The notes: a model not told the origin generated them from the letters alone. Shown: positions 15,922-25,588, numbered from the stretch's first letter. The stretch: 64,000 nt of DNA from Candidatus Gastranaerophilales bacterium (GCA_944326565.1 CALVEL010000002.1:124001-188000), one strand, 5' to 3'. A program made the numbers and translations.

Positions 15922-18900
15922 TTATTTTTCGGGATTAAGCTCTCTCAGAACTCTGTCAAGGCAGGCATTCGGCGAGTATTGCCATTCACGGAAGGTTATT
16001 CTGTTTACCTTAAAGCCGCAGCGTTCCAGGATTGCCTGTTTTTTCATTGAGGGCATTGTTGAGGAAATTTTATCTTCCATACCGTCAACTTCAATAACTA
16101 TCTTGTCATCAACAAGTAAATCCGCAGACAATCCGGCAATTTCGGCACCTGCCTGAACTTTATAACCCCGTTCTCTGATTTGGGATGCGATAATCTGTTC
16201 AAGCTCGTTTTTGTAAATATTTTCTTCAATATCTCCTGAAAGTGTTGCTTGACGTACATTTTGATAATGTTTTAGGAAGTTAATGTAATTTCTGAAATGA
16301 CCTTCCGGAAGTTCTGTCGGGTCTTTTGAGATGAAGTTTATAACTTTATTTCTTGCACGGGTAACGGCTACGTTAAAGAGGTTCGGTTTTTGCAAGAATA
16401 TCAAGCTTTGCGGGAAACTGTTGTTTGCAATTGCCCAGCTAATCAGCATAATATCTCTTTCATCACCTTGGAAAGTGTGTGCTGTACCGATTTCAATTTG
16501 GTGTTTTTTAATCATGTGATCAGATAGAACCTTTGATAAAGAAACTTTAAGCTGTTCAACCTGCGCTCTGAACGGTGAAATTATACCTATTGTAACCGGG
16601 TTTTCGGGGTTTTTACGCTCATCTTCAATTACAATTTCATGAACTCGTTTTACTACAGCCTCGATTTCGGGCAAGTTTCGAGTTGCATCAGCATCAACTT
16701 TTCCGTCTTTTACTTCTTCTAATTCTAAGACCAAATCGTCTGATTTATCCTTTCTCATTACCCGAATTCTATCGTTGTAAAATTCGTGGTTTGAAAAATT
16801 GATTACAGGCGGAAGGCTTCTGAAATGTTCATCAAGCATAACGGAATTAATTGAATAATAATCTGCCAAATCAAACATTGAATTTGTTCTGAAACGCCAG
16901 ATAAGCTGGTATTTGTCAGGGATTCCATATTGGCTCAAGAATGATTGTTCTTTCGCTTTTTCCAAGAATGAAAGATGCGGTAATTGTTTGTCATCACCGA
17001 CTATTACAGCACGTTTGGCTCTGAATAATATCGGGAAACAGCTTGCGATATCGCATTGTGAAGCCTCGTCAATAATTGCAACGTCAAACATCCCGGGTTT
17101 TAAGGGAAGTGAGTCTGATACAGCGTAAGTCGTTACGCACCAGCAGGGGAAGGCTTCTAATAGCGGTTTGAAGTCTTCTTCTTCTAAAATATTTGTCTGT
17201 TGGCGTTTGCGGTTTGATATTAGTGATTTTGCGTGAATTTTCAGCCTTCTGCATTTGTTTTCGTCACGAAGAAGAGATTTTAGCGCTTCACGACGTTTGT
17301 TTTTCAAGATGTTTACAGCAAGTTTTGGCTGTTTTTTCTTCATTTGTCTTATTTGTTCAGACATTATATGAAGATTGCCAAGGGTTTGAATTTGTTCTTC
17401 GACATTATTCATATCAGCAATTTTTGCTGCAAGCTGCAATTCTTCAGCCAGTTTTGAAAGGTTTTGAGTATTTGCATCAAAATCTTTCATCTCAAGAATT
17501 TTCTTTAACTGTGAAAGTGTTGTGAAGTTAGTAAATTTGCTGAAAATTCCTGTTTTTTGAATATTTTCTCGAAGAGTTTTTATTGTATTTCTGATTGTTT
17601 CTACTTCGTTCTTTTTAAGATTTTTTCTGATGAATACTGGTGCAGGGTGAAGTACGCGTTCTTCTTCTGCATCAATTGATTTTTCTCTCCAAATTTTTTC
17701 GAGTTTAATAATATTTTCGCACTTATTTTCTGTATCTCTCAAAATATCGAGATGGTTTTTCATATCGTCAATATCTGCAAAAAGTGCATCTTCAAAATCC
17801 TCATCAAGTGAAGAATGTTCTGCAATTAAGGCATTTAACTCATTACTCAAGGATCTTTGGTAGTTTAGTCTGCCAGCACGAAGCGCCATATGGCTTGCGC
17901 CAAGTTGGTTTAATCTGTCTGCTACAACATCTACTGCTTTATCCATTCTGGATGCGACAAGTACTGTTTTACCGTTTGCAACAAGATGAGCGACAAGGTT
18001 TACTATTGTTTGAGATTTTCCTGTTCCAGGAGGTCCCTGAACTGCTACAAACTTTGTATTATCAATATTTTTAATAACCTGTTGCTGAGTGTCTGAAAGT
18101 GATAGGGGAGTTATCGGGTAAAATTCTTTTATTGAATTAATATCTTTAATCGGAACGGATTTTTCTTTGCTTTGTGCAAATTCTTCGTTGATTATATTCA
18201 GAGCTGTTTCTCTGTAAATTCCGCTTGGCTGTTCAGCAATTCTTGTTAATTCATGTAAAACTCCTGCTGTCATTGACGGACGTTTGGTTAAAATTATTGC
18301 GCTTTGGTATGTAACCGAAATTTTTTCAAGTTTAACCCGAGCTTTCTGTTGTTGCTCTTCATGTTCAATTACCTCTTCAATATTTTCACCGTCAATTTTT
18401 TCTTTGTAAAAATCTTGTTCATCAGTCTTTGAAATATTGTCTTCGGTTTCATAATCAGATTTGTTATATGAAATTTCAACTTCAGGCACAAGGGATTTGA
18501 GGGTTGTCAAAAAGATATTCAATTTTTCTTCTGTTATCGGAAGTTCCGGTACAACGTCAAGTAGACCTTCAAGCATTATATCAGTTTCGTCTTCATCATC
18601 GGATTTTCTCATTAATGCTGCGAGGGCTCCGGTATTCAATGATAAAACTTCATCAAGAGGCAGACAGTTTATATTTACACCGTTTCTTTCAAGTTTGCAG
18701 GGCATATATAGAAGCGGAGTTAAAAATTCGTTCTGACGTTTTGATTTGTTGCTTTTGCCAACTAAAAACAGATAGCCGTAAATCAGGTATTTATCTTTTG
18801 AACCTAATTCGCTCTGCAACATCAATTCCGTCAGTTTGCTGTCTTTGCCGTCAAGGGATATGTAATCCTTGTTTTGGGTGAAAAGTTCCTCTTCACCTTT

Positions 18901-19056
18901 TAGGAAAATCCATTTGTTATCTTTATCCCCTTTCAGGTTTCTGAAAGTTGAGCTTTTAACTTCTTCTCTTACACAATCGTGAAGATATTGGCTTAATTTT
19001 TTTATAAAACTATTATTGAATGCTGAATTTAATGCTTTTGTTGCTTCCTGTAACAT
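15922..19056 (-). CDS. SF1 (Upf1/Dna2-type) helicase with C-terminal nuclease-like domain
   Basis: 1044 aa. The N-terminal ~300 residues have no recognised motif. Walker A FVAVQGPPGTGKSQT is near residue 342 and Walker B FDVAIIDEASQCD near 658. Later SF1 motifs are IGTAHTFQGDERDIM (motif V) and FNVAVTRARNKVINF (motif VI). Between Walker A and B is a charged coiled-coil insert. From about 955 a DUF559/Vsr-like restriction-endonuclease fold follows: ADLLVDDKIVIEVDG gives the D...ExD core, then ILERCGFKVNRITFREW. ATP-driven unwinding coupled to cutting fits DNA repair or defence against foreign DNA. AGAGGT precedes the ATG. Confidence 0.9.
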   Translation of the reverse strand: MLQEATKALNSAFNNSFIKKLSQYLHDCVREEVKSSTFRNLKGDKDNKWIFLKGEEELFTQNKDYISLDGKDSKLTELMLQSELGSKDKYLIYGYLFLVGKSNKSKRQNEFLTPLLYMPCKLERNGVNINCLPLDEVLSLNTGALAALMRKSDDEDETDIMLEGLLDVVPELPITEEKLNIFLTTLKSLVPEVEISYNKSDYETEDNISKTDEQDFYKEKIDGENIEEVIEHEEQQQKARVKLEKISVTYQSAIILTKRPSMTAGVLHELTRIAEQPSGIYRETALNIINEEFAQSKEKSVPIKDINSIKEFYPITPLSLSDTQQQVIKNIDNTKFVAVQGPPGTGKSQTIVNLVAHLVANGKTVLVASRMDKAVDVVADRLNQLGASHMALRAGRLNYQRSLSNELNALIAEHSSLDEDFEDALFADIDDMKNHLDILRDTENKCENIIKLEKIWREKSIDAEEERVLHPAPVFIRKNLKKNEVETIRNTIKTLRENIQKTGIFSKFTNFTTLSQLKKILEMKDFDANTQNLSKLAEELQLAAKIADMNNVEEQIQTLGNLHIMSEQIRQMKKKQPKLAVNILKNKRREALKSLLRDENKCRRLKIHAKSLISNRKRQQTNILEEEDFKPLLEAFPCWCVTTYAVSDSLPLKPGMFDVAIIDEASQCDIASCFPILFRAKRAVIVGDDKQLPHLSFLEKAKEQSFLSQYGIPDKYQLIWRFRTNSMFDLADYYSINSVMLDEHFRSLPPVINFSNHEFYNDRIRVMRKDKSDDLVLELEEVKDGKVDADATRNLPEIEAVVKRVHEIVIEDERKNPENPVTIGIISPFRAQVEQLKVSLSKVLSDHMIKKHQIEIGTAHTFQGDERDIMLISWAIANNSFPQSLIFLQKPNLFNVAVTRARNKVINFISKDPTELPEGHFRNYINFLKHYQNVRQATLSGDIEENIYKNELEQIIASQIRERGYKVQAGAEIAGLSADLLVDDKIVIEVDGMEDKISSTMPSMKKQAILERCGFKVNRITFREWQYSPNACLDRVLRELNPEK

Positions 19057-19104
19057 GTCTTATACCTCTTGTCTTAGTCTTTATTTTACGATAAAATCAG
19101 CGTT

Positions 19105-20199
19105 ATGGACATCATTAGTTTAAAGGATAATTCAAAATTATACTATGTTGGCGGGATTGTAAGAGATGAATTGCTCGGGCTGGAATCTTTGGATGTCGAT
19201 ATTGTCTATGAGGGAAATTCGATTGAGGATTGCGCTTTTTTTGGGGAAGTTATTCGTGTCAATCCTGATTTTGGGACAATAAGAGTTAAAATTCGAGGAC
19301 GTGAAGTTGATATTGCATCTACTAGAACTGAAAGATATGACCATAAAGGACATCTTCCGCAGGTTGAAAAAATCGGATGTTCTTTGAAAGAAGATGTTCT
19401 AAGACGTGATTTTACTGTAAATTCACTTTACAAATCTATTTCAACAGGTGAAATTTTCGATTTTACTGGCGGGTTAGAGGATTTAAAAAATAAAAAGCTT
19501 AGAGTTTTGCACGATAAGAGTTTTGTTGATGACCCGACAAGGATAATTCGTGCGCTCAAGTTTTCTCATCGTTTTGGGTTTGATTTGGAGAAAAATACAA
19601 AAAAACTTCGTGATGAATATTTGAATAATATAAATTATGATATGTGTTTTAAGCGTATTAAAAAAGAGCTTATTGAAACCCTTGGATTGAATAGCGATGA
19701 AGTTTTTCAAAAGTTTATAAATGAAAAAATATACAAGCTTGTGACTCCCAAAGATGTAAAATTGCCGTCAGTAAAGATTGAGCCATTAGTAAATAAATAT
19801 GCAAAAAACAGTGAAAATATTTGGCTTATTTATACAGGTGTTTTGCGGGATTTATCAAGACTTGAATTGACAAGAAAAGAGCAGAAAATTCTTGATGATT
19901 TTTCAGAACTTGAGGATTTAGAATTTAAAAATGATTTTGAAATTTACAGAGCTTTTGAAAATAAAGAAATTGAGAGTGTAATTTTATATGCGGTCTTAAA
20001 GGATGAAAAAATCGCACGGTATTATTTTGATAATTTAAGGGAAATTAAAATTCAAATTACAGGCAAGGATTTAGAAAATATCGGATTCAAGCCTTCTCCA
20101 AGATATAAAGAAATATTTGATTTTGTATTGGCAAGAAAACTTGAAAATCCTAAAATGACTTTAGAGGATGAACTAAATTGTATTAAAGAAAAATTTTAG
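19105..20199 (+). CDS. cca: CCA tRNA nucleotidyltransferase / poly(A) polymerase family
   Basis: 364 aa class II nucleotidyltransferase. Nucleotide-binding YYVGGIVRDELLG, catalytic Asp pair in LDVDIVYEG, then VDIASTRTERY, LRRDFTVNSL and DDPTRIIRALKFSHRFGF, in the canonical order. It adds or repairs the 3' CCA of tRNAs; tRNA substrates are expected, but poly(A) activity cannot be excluded from motifs. No HD domain is apparent at the C-terminus. Divergent from the helicase with a 48-base gap. Confidence 0.9.
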   Translation: MDIISLKDNSKLYYVGGIVRDELLGLESLDVDIVYEGNSIEDCAFFGEVIRVNPDFGTIRVKIRGREVDIASTRTERYDHKGHLPQVEKIGCSLKEDVLRRDFTVNSLYKSISTGEIFDFTGGLEDLKNKKLRVLHDKSFVDDPTRIIRALKFSHRFGFDLEKNTKKLRDEYLNNINYDMCFKRIKKELIETLGLNSDEVFQKFINEKIYKLVTPKDVKLPSVKIEPLVNKYAKNSENIWLIYTGVLRDLSRLELTRKEQKILDDFSELEDLEFKNDFEIYRAFENKEIESVILYAVLKDEKIARYYFDNLREIKIQITGKDLENIGFKPSPRYKEIFDFVLARKLENPKMTLEDELNCIKEKF

Positions 20200-20289
20200 A
20201 TTAATTTATCCTATAATTCGTTTTTTTGTTAAATATTTAGTAGTAATTCAAAAGAGTAAAATAAGTATAAAATGTTTTAAACTAATCTC

Positions 20290-20317
20290 TTGAAAAAAAG
20301 AAAAGAGCGGTTATAAT
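20290..20317 (+). promoter_or_regulatory. Likely ssrA promoter
   Basis: TTGAAA (20290-20295), 16 bp spacer, perfect TATAAT (20312-20317). It lies before the first of two 30 bp repeats, so the primary transcript would carry about 185 extra bases ahead of mature tmRNA. Confidence 0.65.
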
Positions 20318-20328
20318 AAAAGAACAGA

Positions 20329-20520
20329 ACATTAAAAATTGAATTTATGGGGACGTTTGCCTTCTTTTCTTAATGAGAGCGCACGCTCGAATTAAAGAAA
20401 ATGGCTTCACGACTCTAGGAAAATTGTAACTGTTTACGAAAATAATAAAACAGTGAAAGGATTTGACGCCGTACGTAGTACGGCTATTGGACATTAAAAA
20501 TTGAATTTATGGGGACGTTT
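20329..20520 (+). repeat. Duplicated 5' end of ssrA: 30 bp direct repeat around a 132 bp insert
   Basis: The 30 bp from ACATTAAAAATTG to GGGGACGTTT occur identically at 20329-20358 and 20491-20520; the second copy contains the first ten bases of tmRNA. The 132 bp between them contains hairpins GAGCGCACGCTC and GCCGTACGTAGTACGGC and no ORF. This looks like an insertion or slippage event that copied the tmRNA start and left the functional gene downstream. Confidence 0.75.
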
Positions 20521-20908
20521 TGGATTTGACAGGATGTTTCGGTTGGAGCAGGCTGCGTGTCCGTGTGCTGTTCACGGTTATCAACGAGCAAACTAAATTA
20601 AATGCTAAAAATAATGTAATCGAAGCTGACTTCTCTAGAGCTTACGCTTTAGCTGCTTAGTCACTCGAAAATAGCTACTCATAAGACCCAGCTTGCCGGT
20701 TTTATGGGTCAATTATGCAAGCGCAGTGCATTGATGATGGTATGTGCATCCAGTTAACCATCAAGGGTTTAGAGTTTCCCTTTTAAAAACCTAGGATTAG
20801 TTTAAGGGTTTTGGTATTTTCCTGAACTAATTGAGAAAATAAATTCCTACACACGTAGATGTCGGTTACAATCCATTTTGGACAGGGGTTCGACTCCCCT
20901 CGTCTCCA
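20511..20908 (+). ncRNA. ssrA: tmRNA
   Basis: Transfer-messenger RNA that rescues stalled ribosomes and tags the nascent chain for proteolysis. The 5' GGGGACG and 3' CGTCTCCA ends pair as an alanyl acceptor stem. TTTTGGATTTGACAGG and ACAGGGGTTCGACTCCCCT (T arm) are the conserved tRNA-like parts. The tag ORF runs GCT (20604) to TAG (20660) and encodes AKNNVIEADFSRAYALAA, with the expected ALAA degradation signal. One-piece, not permuted. CCA is encoded. Confidence 0.97.
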
Positions 20909-21010
20909 ATTTAAATAAATGAGACAGGTCGTCTCACCGATGCTTCGCATAAAGGTTCTATCCTCTCACAAAACGATATTCAATCGTTTTGTTCGGCAGA
21001 GTCCTCGTCT
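20906..21010 (+). repeat. ssrA-associated structured repeat, copy A
   Basis: Begins in the terminal CCA of tmRNA and ends CCTCGTCT(CCA), echoing the tmRNA 3' end. Internal hairpins are GAGAC/GTCTC (20921-20935), AGG/CCT and the 10 bp ACAAAACGAT/ATCGTTTTGT. A second copy lies at 23116-23221. About a dozen differences by eye, several keeping pairing. Confidence 0.75.
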
Positions 21011-21312
21011 CCAATTTTACCAGTCGTAGCAAGGCTTAGCGCTATCTTATGTAGTACAAATGTGCACACTGCGCGCGATACGATAAAATTAAGAGAATTT
21101 TAAAATAGAGAATTTAGAGAATTTTGGGTTAAGAAATCGCAAATTCTCTTTTGGTAAATAAAAAGAGTCTTTTTGTAAAAGCTTTTGTAGTGTACGTTTT
21201 AGCCTAATTGGATATTTATTAGACTTTCGTTTTCCCGAGAAAAAGGATATTACAAACTAATGTACACTAATAAAGAACTTATATATTCTTAAATACTTTT
21301 TTCCTATTATGT
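20909..21312. other. Non-coding stretch after ssrA
   Basis: Holds repeat copy A, then a ~290 bp tract without a credible gene. In it AGTGTAC (about 21190) and GTACACT (about 21263) form widely spaced inverted arms around an AT-rich segment, possibly a small non-autonomous element. Nothing else recognised. Confidence 0.6.
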
Positions 21313-21762
21313 TTATGGTTTTAATTTGCCTTGAAATTTCCAGATAGTAAATAATGCCACGTAAAACATCCATACACCACCTAATGTTAGTATCTCATAC
21401 GCAAGAAGAGATGCCCATTCAAAACGATATTCTACAATATCATGCAATGCAAAACATAACATTATAAGTGCATCATAACCAAACGCCAATAACAATGAAT
21501 GCATTCTAAGAGTGGGGCTTGTTTTTAATTCATCTGCCACTCTAATCAATTCTGAATTAGGGGAAACTTTTACCAATGTAACAAATAATAGGTATAGAAT
21601 AAATAGTTTTGCAAGTAAGTATAGTAAAATAAAGCAAATTGGAAGTATCCAGTTTTGTGATATATAACAAGTTATAAAAAAAACTAAAAATATTCCATAC
21701 ATAAACATAACTAATAGAATATTGAAAAGATTTAAATAAAAATAAAAATCGAATTTCTTCAC
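21313..21762 (-). CDS. Four-helix membrane protein, candidate immunity partner
   Basis: 149 aa, strongly hydrophobic with about four transmembrane helices (residues roughly 9-31, 38-63, 91-110, 118-140) and a short polar loop in the middle (KVSPNSELIRVADELKTSP). No family recognised. It follows the 331 aa gene on the same strand after 19 bases, so both are on one transcript. Small multispanning proteins directly behind toxin-like genes are often immunity proteins; that role is inferred from arrangement only. Confidence 0.6.
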   Translation of the reverse strand: MKKFDFYFYLNLFNILLVMFMYGIFLVFFITCYISQNWILPICFILLYLLAKLFILYLLFVTLVKVSPNSELIRVADELKTSPTLRMHSLLLAFGYDALIMLCFALHDIVEYRFEWASLLAYEILTLGGVWMFYVALFTIWKFQGKLKP

Positions 21763-21781
21763 AGATTCAATTTCTCCTTAT

Positions 21782-22777
21782 TTATTTCAGTTTATATCTA
21801 CATTTCACAATTGTAAAGTATGGATTTAATTTTCCTGTTTCTTGAGCACTACGCCCAATTTTAACCAAAGGATTCTTATCATTTTTATTAAAATCATATG
21901 TATCAAGTAACTCAATATCAACGTAATTCCCGCGAACTTTTGCAGATAATACATCAACACTTCCAAAAGCGTTATGTAAATTATTAAATCCATTAAATCT
22001 GAATGATCCGGATATTTCTTTCCCAGATTTTAAATCGGCATAATTATCTCTTATAAAATCCACAAGTTCTTCTGAATGTGCTATTGCATTAGATACATTG
22101 CTATTTTCATGTAAAACGATACCGGGAACATTTACATCTCCAAATTGTGATTTTATTTTATCTTTTATTTTTGCTTTGTATGGTTCATATTCATTTGTTA
22201 AGGAATCCACATCGTTATATAAAGTACCATTTTTTCTTATATAATCATTATTATAAATCCCTGTTGGATTTGAAGCCATATTCCATAACTCTACAGCATC
22301 ATTTTGATTTAACGGGTATCCTAATGCATTGACTCCCAAATTTAACATTTTCTCACTTAATGAACCTGCGACACTATTAATATTATGATTTAAATAATTT
22401 CTAATTCCTGCATTTTTATCTATTAGATAATCATTATAAGTTATACCACCTTCTAATTTTAATGTTGGGTCAATATTAGTTGCAGCACCAGTAAAATTTT
22501 CACTATTTTGACGATTATCACTTACAACTCCATCTTGCTTAGAGCGATAATGTGCTTTAACTTTTGTTCCATCTTCTCTTGTATATGCTTTTACGTAAAC
22601 AACGTCTGCATTATTGGTCAAATCACTTTGTCTAGGAATGCCTAAATTTTCCATTTGATAATTAATCGCTTTTTCATTTTCGGCAAATTCTTTACTTGTC
22701 ATATTACCAATATCTTCTGCTGTGTAAATTCTATTATTATTTGCAATCCTGTTAAAAAATTCTTTTAGATTAGCCAT
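21782..22777 (-). CDS. Hypothetical protein, possible polymorphic-toxin-like
   Basis: 331 aa, no signal peptide. Near residues 60-80 is VYVKAYTREDGTKVKAHYRS, a YTRxDGTxVxxxYRS-type motif seen in several exported or phage-structural bacterial proteins. The middle is helical and the C-terminal ~90 residues are a compact domain with FNNLHNAFGSVDVLSAKVRG, VDIELLDTYDFN and a final FTIVKCRYKLK. The DxYDF element recalls lipid II-cleaving colicin M-type domains, but the rest of that active site is not clear. It lies between two copies of a structured repeat, with a small membrane protein behind it. Confidence 0.55.
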   Translation of the reverse strand: MANLKEFFNRIANNNRIYTAEDIGNMTSKEFAENEKAINYQMENLGIPRQSDLTNNADVVYVKAYTREDGTKVKAHYRSKQDGVVSDNRQNSENFTGAATNIDPTLKLEGGITYNDYLIDKNAGIRNYLNHNINSVAGSLSEKMLNLGVNALGYPLNQNDAVELWNMASNPTGIYNNDYIRKNGTLYNDVDSLTNEYEPYKAKIKDKIKSQFGDVNVPGIVLHENSNVSNAIAHSEELVDFIRDNYADLKSGKEISGSFRFNGFNNLHNAFGSVDVLSAKVRGNYVDIELLDTYDFNKNDKNPLVKIGRSAQETGKLNPYFTIVKCRYKLK

Positions 22778-23275
22778 TTAATATTTCTCCCATATTGCTC
22801 TGCAATTAAAAAACAATTTATAAACAATCATATTATAATAGTCGTCAATACCTTTTGCTAGTCCGTATTTTTACCTACCTCTTTAGAGTGATTGACATGG
22901 AAACATCTGCAGTAAAATATTTGGGGAACATTTAAATACATAGATATAATAAAATTTACAAAATTTTTGTAAAAATAATTCTTTACAATCAATGTATCTA
23001 ATTGATAATAAAGTTTTAAAAATCCTTGATATAACTAAAATTTAGAGTAATACTATAAGTATGCAATATGCTAGAATGGAAGAATCTTTGGACGTTGTTT
23101 TGGCTGTCATATATCCCAATTTAAATAAATGAGACAGGTTGTCTCACCAGTGCTTCGCATAGGGGGTTTTCCCCTCTCACAAAATGATACTCAATCGTTT
23201 TGTTCGGCAGAGTCCTCGTCTACATTAATTCTATTATATAAAGTTGGTTATAATTAAATTCTAAGATATAAATAT
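22778..23275. other. 498 bp non-coding region with repeat copy B
   Basis: AT-rich, no supported gene. The first ~330 bases hold likely promoter material for the 331 aa gene on the minus strand. Bases 23116-23221 are the second copy of the ssrA-associated repeat. The stretch just before it (around 23085-23115) loosely echoes the tmRNA 3' half (AATC, TTGGAC), perhaps a decayed copy. Confidence 0.6.
23116..23221 (+). repeat. ssrA-associated structured repeat, copy B
   Basis: Matches copy A over its entire length. ACAAAATGAT/ATCGTTTTGT keeps the long stem through a G-T pair where copy A has C-G. The middle hairpin becomes GGGG/CCCC. The right end is CCTCGTCTACA. Together the copies bracket the 331 aa/149 aa gene pair. 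Confidence 0.75.
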
Positions 23276-24058
23276 TTATAATTCTTTTATTATCCAGTTA
23301 ACTTGAACAACCTGCTGAGCTTTAGGAGATGGATTATATTTTTCTGCTGGATTTATAATCAATTGCAATTCTGGTTTTACGTCTAAATTTTTTACTACTA
23401 ATAATATATAATTTTCTTTTAATTCTAAGGCTGTATTCCATTCTTTATCTGTAAAAAGGATACTCCCTTTTTTACCAGATAATCCTTTTACTTCTATAAA
23501 TTTTTTACAATCATTTGATATTATTTCAAAATCGTAACCACATCCACAATTTCTGGTATCAACAAAGTTACAATTTTTCAGACCTATATTTTGTAAAATA
23601 TTAACATAATTATTGATAAAATAATTTTCTGCAGCTAAACCTGTTTGGCCTCTGGAAACAGAAAAAGAATAATTACGTTTTGATTTTAAATTTCCGTTAT
23701 TATCATCAATAGTTATTAAAACATCTTTAATTACTTCTTCATTTTGTAATTCAAAATTATTTAAAATATTAACCACAATTGCATTTAATGAAGATTCACT
23801 TAGATTATCAAATTTTTCTATAGTTTGTAATCTTGTTTTAGATAAAGGTTTTTGCCACCAGCCTTTTCTGGAATTGCCCAAGACAGAATCAAATTCATCC
23901 CGCATATTTTTTATAGTATTTGGATTTACATCTAAGATGTTTCCAATCTTTTTATGTGTATCTTTCTTATTACCATATGATAAATGTTCGTATGCAATCT
24001 TATCAAATTTTGATAAATAGAAAGCTATTATTAAGGCTTTTTTATGATTATCTTCCAT
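23276..24058 (-). CDS. DUF3883 (restriction-endonuclease-fold) protein with N-terminal HTH-like region
   Basis: About 260 aa from the ATG at 24058, chosen because TTAAGGAGAATA precedes it. Residues 1-90 are helical with a possible HTH (HKKIGNILDVNPNTIKNMRDEFD). The C-terminal part has GLAAENYF, then GCGYDFEIISNDCKKFIEVKGLSGKKGSILFTDKEW, matching the PD-(D/E)xK pattern D...ExK of DUF3883/NO VEIN C-terminal domains. These occur in defence and restriction systems. It stands alone here, so its partner and target are unknown. Confidence 0.75.
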   Translation of the reverse strand: MEDNHKKALIIAFYLSKFDKIAYEHLSYGNKKDTHKKIGNILDVNPNTIKNMRDEFDSVLGNSRKGWWQKPLSKTRLQTIEKFDNLSESSLNAIVVNILNNFELQNEEVIKDVLITIDDNNGNLKSKRNYSFSVSRGQTGLAAENYFINNYVNILQNIGLKNCNFVDTRNCGCGYDFEIISNDCKKFIEVKGLSGKKGSILFTDKEWNTALELKENYILLVVKNLDVKPELQLIINPAEKYNPSPKAQQVVQVNWIIKEL

Positions 24059-24278
24059 TATTCTCCTTAAATATTTATTAATATTATAATACAAACATTT
24101 TCTCTACAAATTATCTGTTAATTTATTTAGAAAATTATAGTAAAAATAGTTGATATATCTTAAATAAAGACTGGGTGTTGTGAGGAAAGTTATGTTTTTG
24201 AATATAATCTTGTCCGGATTTGACGTGGGCGAATATTATAATAAAATAAAAATATATCAAAGTCACAGGAGTAAGATT

Positions 24279-25517
24279 ATGCAGGAAATTAAATGCCCAA
24301 AATGTGGTGAGGTTTTTCAGGTAGACGAATCAGGGTATGCAGCTATCGTAAAACAAGTGAGAGACAAAGAGTTTGAAAAAGAGATTTCTTCTCGTGAAAT
24401 TCAGTTTGAAAACGAAAAAGAAGCAGCGATTAAACTTGCAAAAATAGAAGTGGAAAGCAAATTAAAGGATACTCTTGTAGAAAAAGAAAAAGCATTATTT
24501 GATATTTCTGCTCAAAAGGATAGAGAAATTCTCGAATTAAAAGCAAGATTGGATAATTATGAAAAAGATAAAGCGTTAGAATTAAACAGGTTTGAAATTG
24601 ATAAAGAACGGCTTATTGCAGAAAAAGACAGACAAATTGCTGATCTTACAGGAAAAATTGAATCAAGCGAAAAAGAAAATTTAATAAAAGAGCTTTCTAT
24701 AAAGCAGCAATATGAAATAGAATTGCGTTATAAAGACGAAGAAATTACACGTATTAAGGATTTTAAAGCAAAGCTATCTACCAAAATGATTGGAGAAAGT
24801 CTTGAGCAACATTGTGAGATGGAATTCAACAAATTACGTGCGACAGGGTTCCAAAATGCTTACTTTGAAAAAGACAATGATGCAAAAACAGGCAGCAAAG
24901 GGGATTATATCTTTAGAGAGTCAAATTCTGATGGATTAGAGGTTGTTTCAATTATGTTTGAAATGAAAAACGAGGCTGATACTACATCGACTAAGAAAAA
25001 AAATGAAGATTTTCTTAAAGAATTGGACAAAGACAGATGTGAGAAAAATTGTGAATATGCAGTATTAGTATCGCTTTTGGAGCCTGAAAATGAATTGTAT
25101 AATTCAGGGATTGTCGATATGTCCCATAAATTCCCAAAGATGTATGTAATCCGTCCTCAGTTTTTCATACCAATGATTACAATACTTAGGAATGCTTCTT
25201 TAAATTCTTTGCAATACAAACAAGAGCTTGCTGTAATCAGAAATCAAAATATTGATATTTCTAATTTTGAAGAAAGTATGAATGAATTTAAGGAAAAATT
25301 TGCAAGAAATTATGAAATTGCAAGTAAGAAATTTAAAACTGCGATAGAAGAAATTGATAAAACAATTGATCATTTACAAAAAACTAAAGAAGCTCTTTTA
25401 TCTTCAGAAAATAACCTTAGACTTGCAAATAACAAAGCAGAGGATTTGAGTATAAAACGACTAACCAAAAATAACCCGACAATGGCTGCAAAATTTGCGG
25501 AACTAAAAAATAATTAA
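24279..25517 (+). CDS. DUF2130 protein with zinc-ribbon N-terminus and coiled coil
   Basis: 412 aa from the ATG at 24279 (CAGGAG upstream); the frame is open 33 codons further but without an SD. The N-terminus [19 protein letters not shown] is a one-CxxC ribbon, residues about 25-175 are a long charged coiled coil, and about 180-330 is the DUF2130 domain ([59 protein letters not shown]). This domain has a nuclease-like look (E-K and D residues around FEMKNE). Function not established. Confidence 0.8.
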   Translation: MQEIKCPKCGEVFQVDESGYAAIVKQVRDKEFEKEISSREIQFENEKEAAIKLAKIEVESKLKDTLVEKEKALFDISAQKDREILELKARLDNYEKDKALELNRFEIDKERLIAEKDRQIADLTGKIESSEKENLIKELSIKQQYEIELRYKDEEITRIKDFKAKLSTKMIGESLEQHCEMEFNKLRATGFQNAYFEKDNDAKTGSKGDYIFRESNSDGLEVVSIMFEMKNEADTTSTKKKNEDFLKELDKDRCEKNCEYAVLVSLLEPENELYNSGIVDMSHKFPKMYVIRPQFFIPMITILRNASLNSLQYKQELAVIRNQNIDISNFEESMNEFKEKFARNYEIASKKFKTAIEEIDKTIDHLQKTKEALLSSENNLRLANNKAEDLSIKRLTKNNPTMAAKFAELKNN

Positions 25518-25588
25518 AAACTTAAAAAATAATTTTTTTATTCCAAAATGAACTTTACTTTTTATACAAAAAGTGGGATAATCCCTTT

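Noticed and set aside
20906-21018. tRNA gene in the ssrA-like repeat
   Set aside because: The CCTCGTCTCCA end imitates a tRNA 3' end, but there is no cloverleaf, D arm or anticodon.
24180-24278. Upstream extension of the DUF2130 gene
   Set aside because: No SD, and the protein start at 24279 begins directly with the conserved zinc ribbon.
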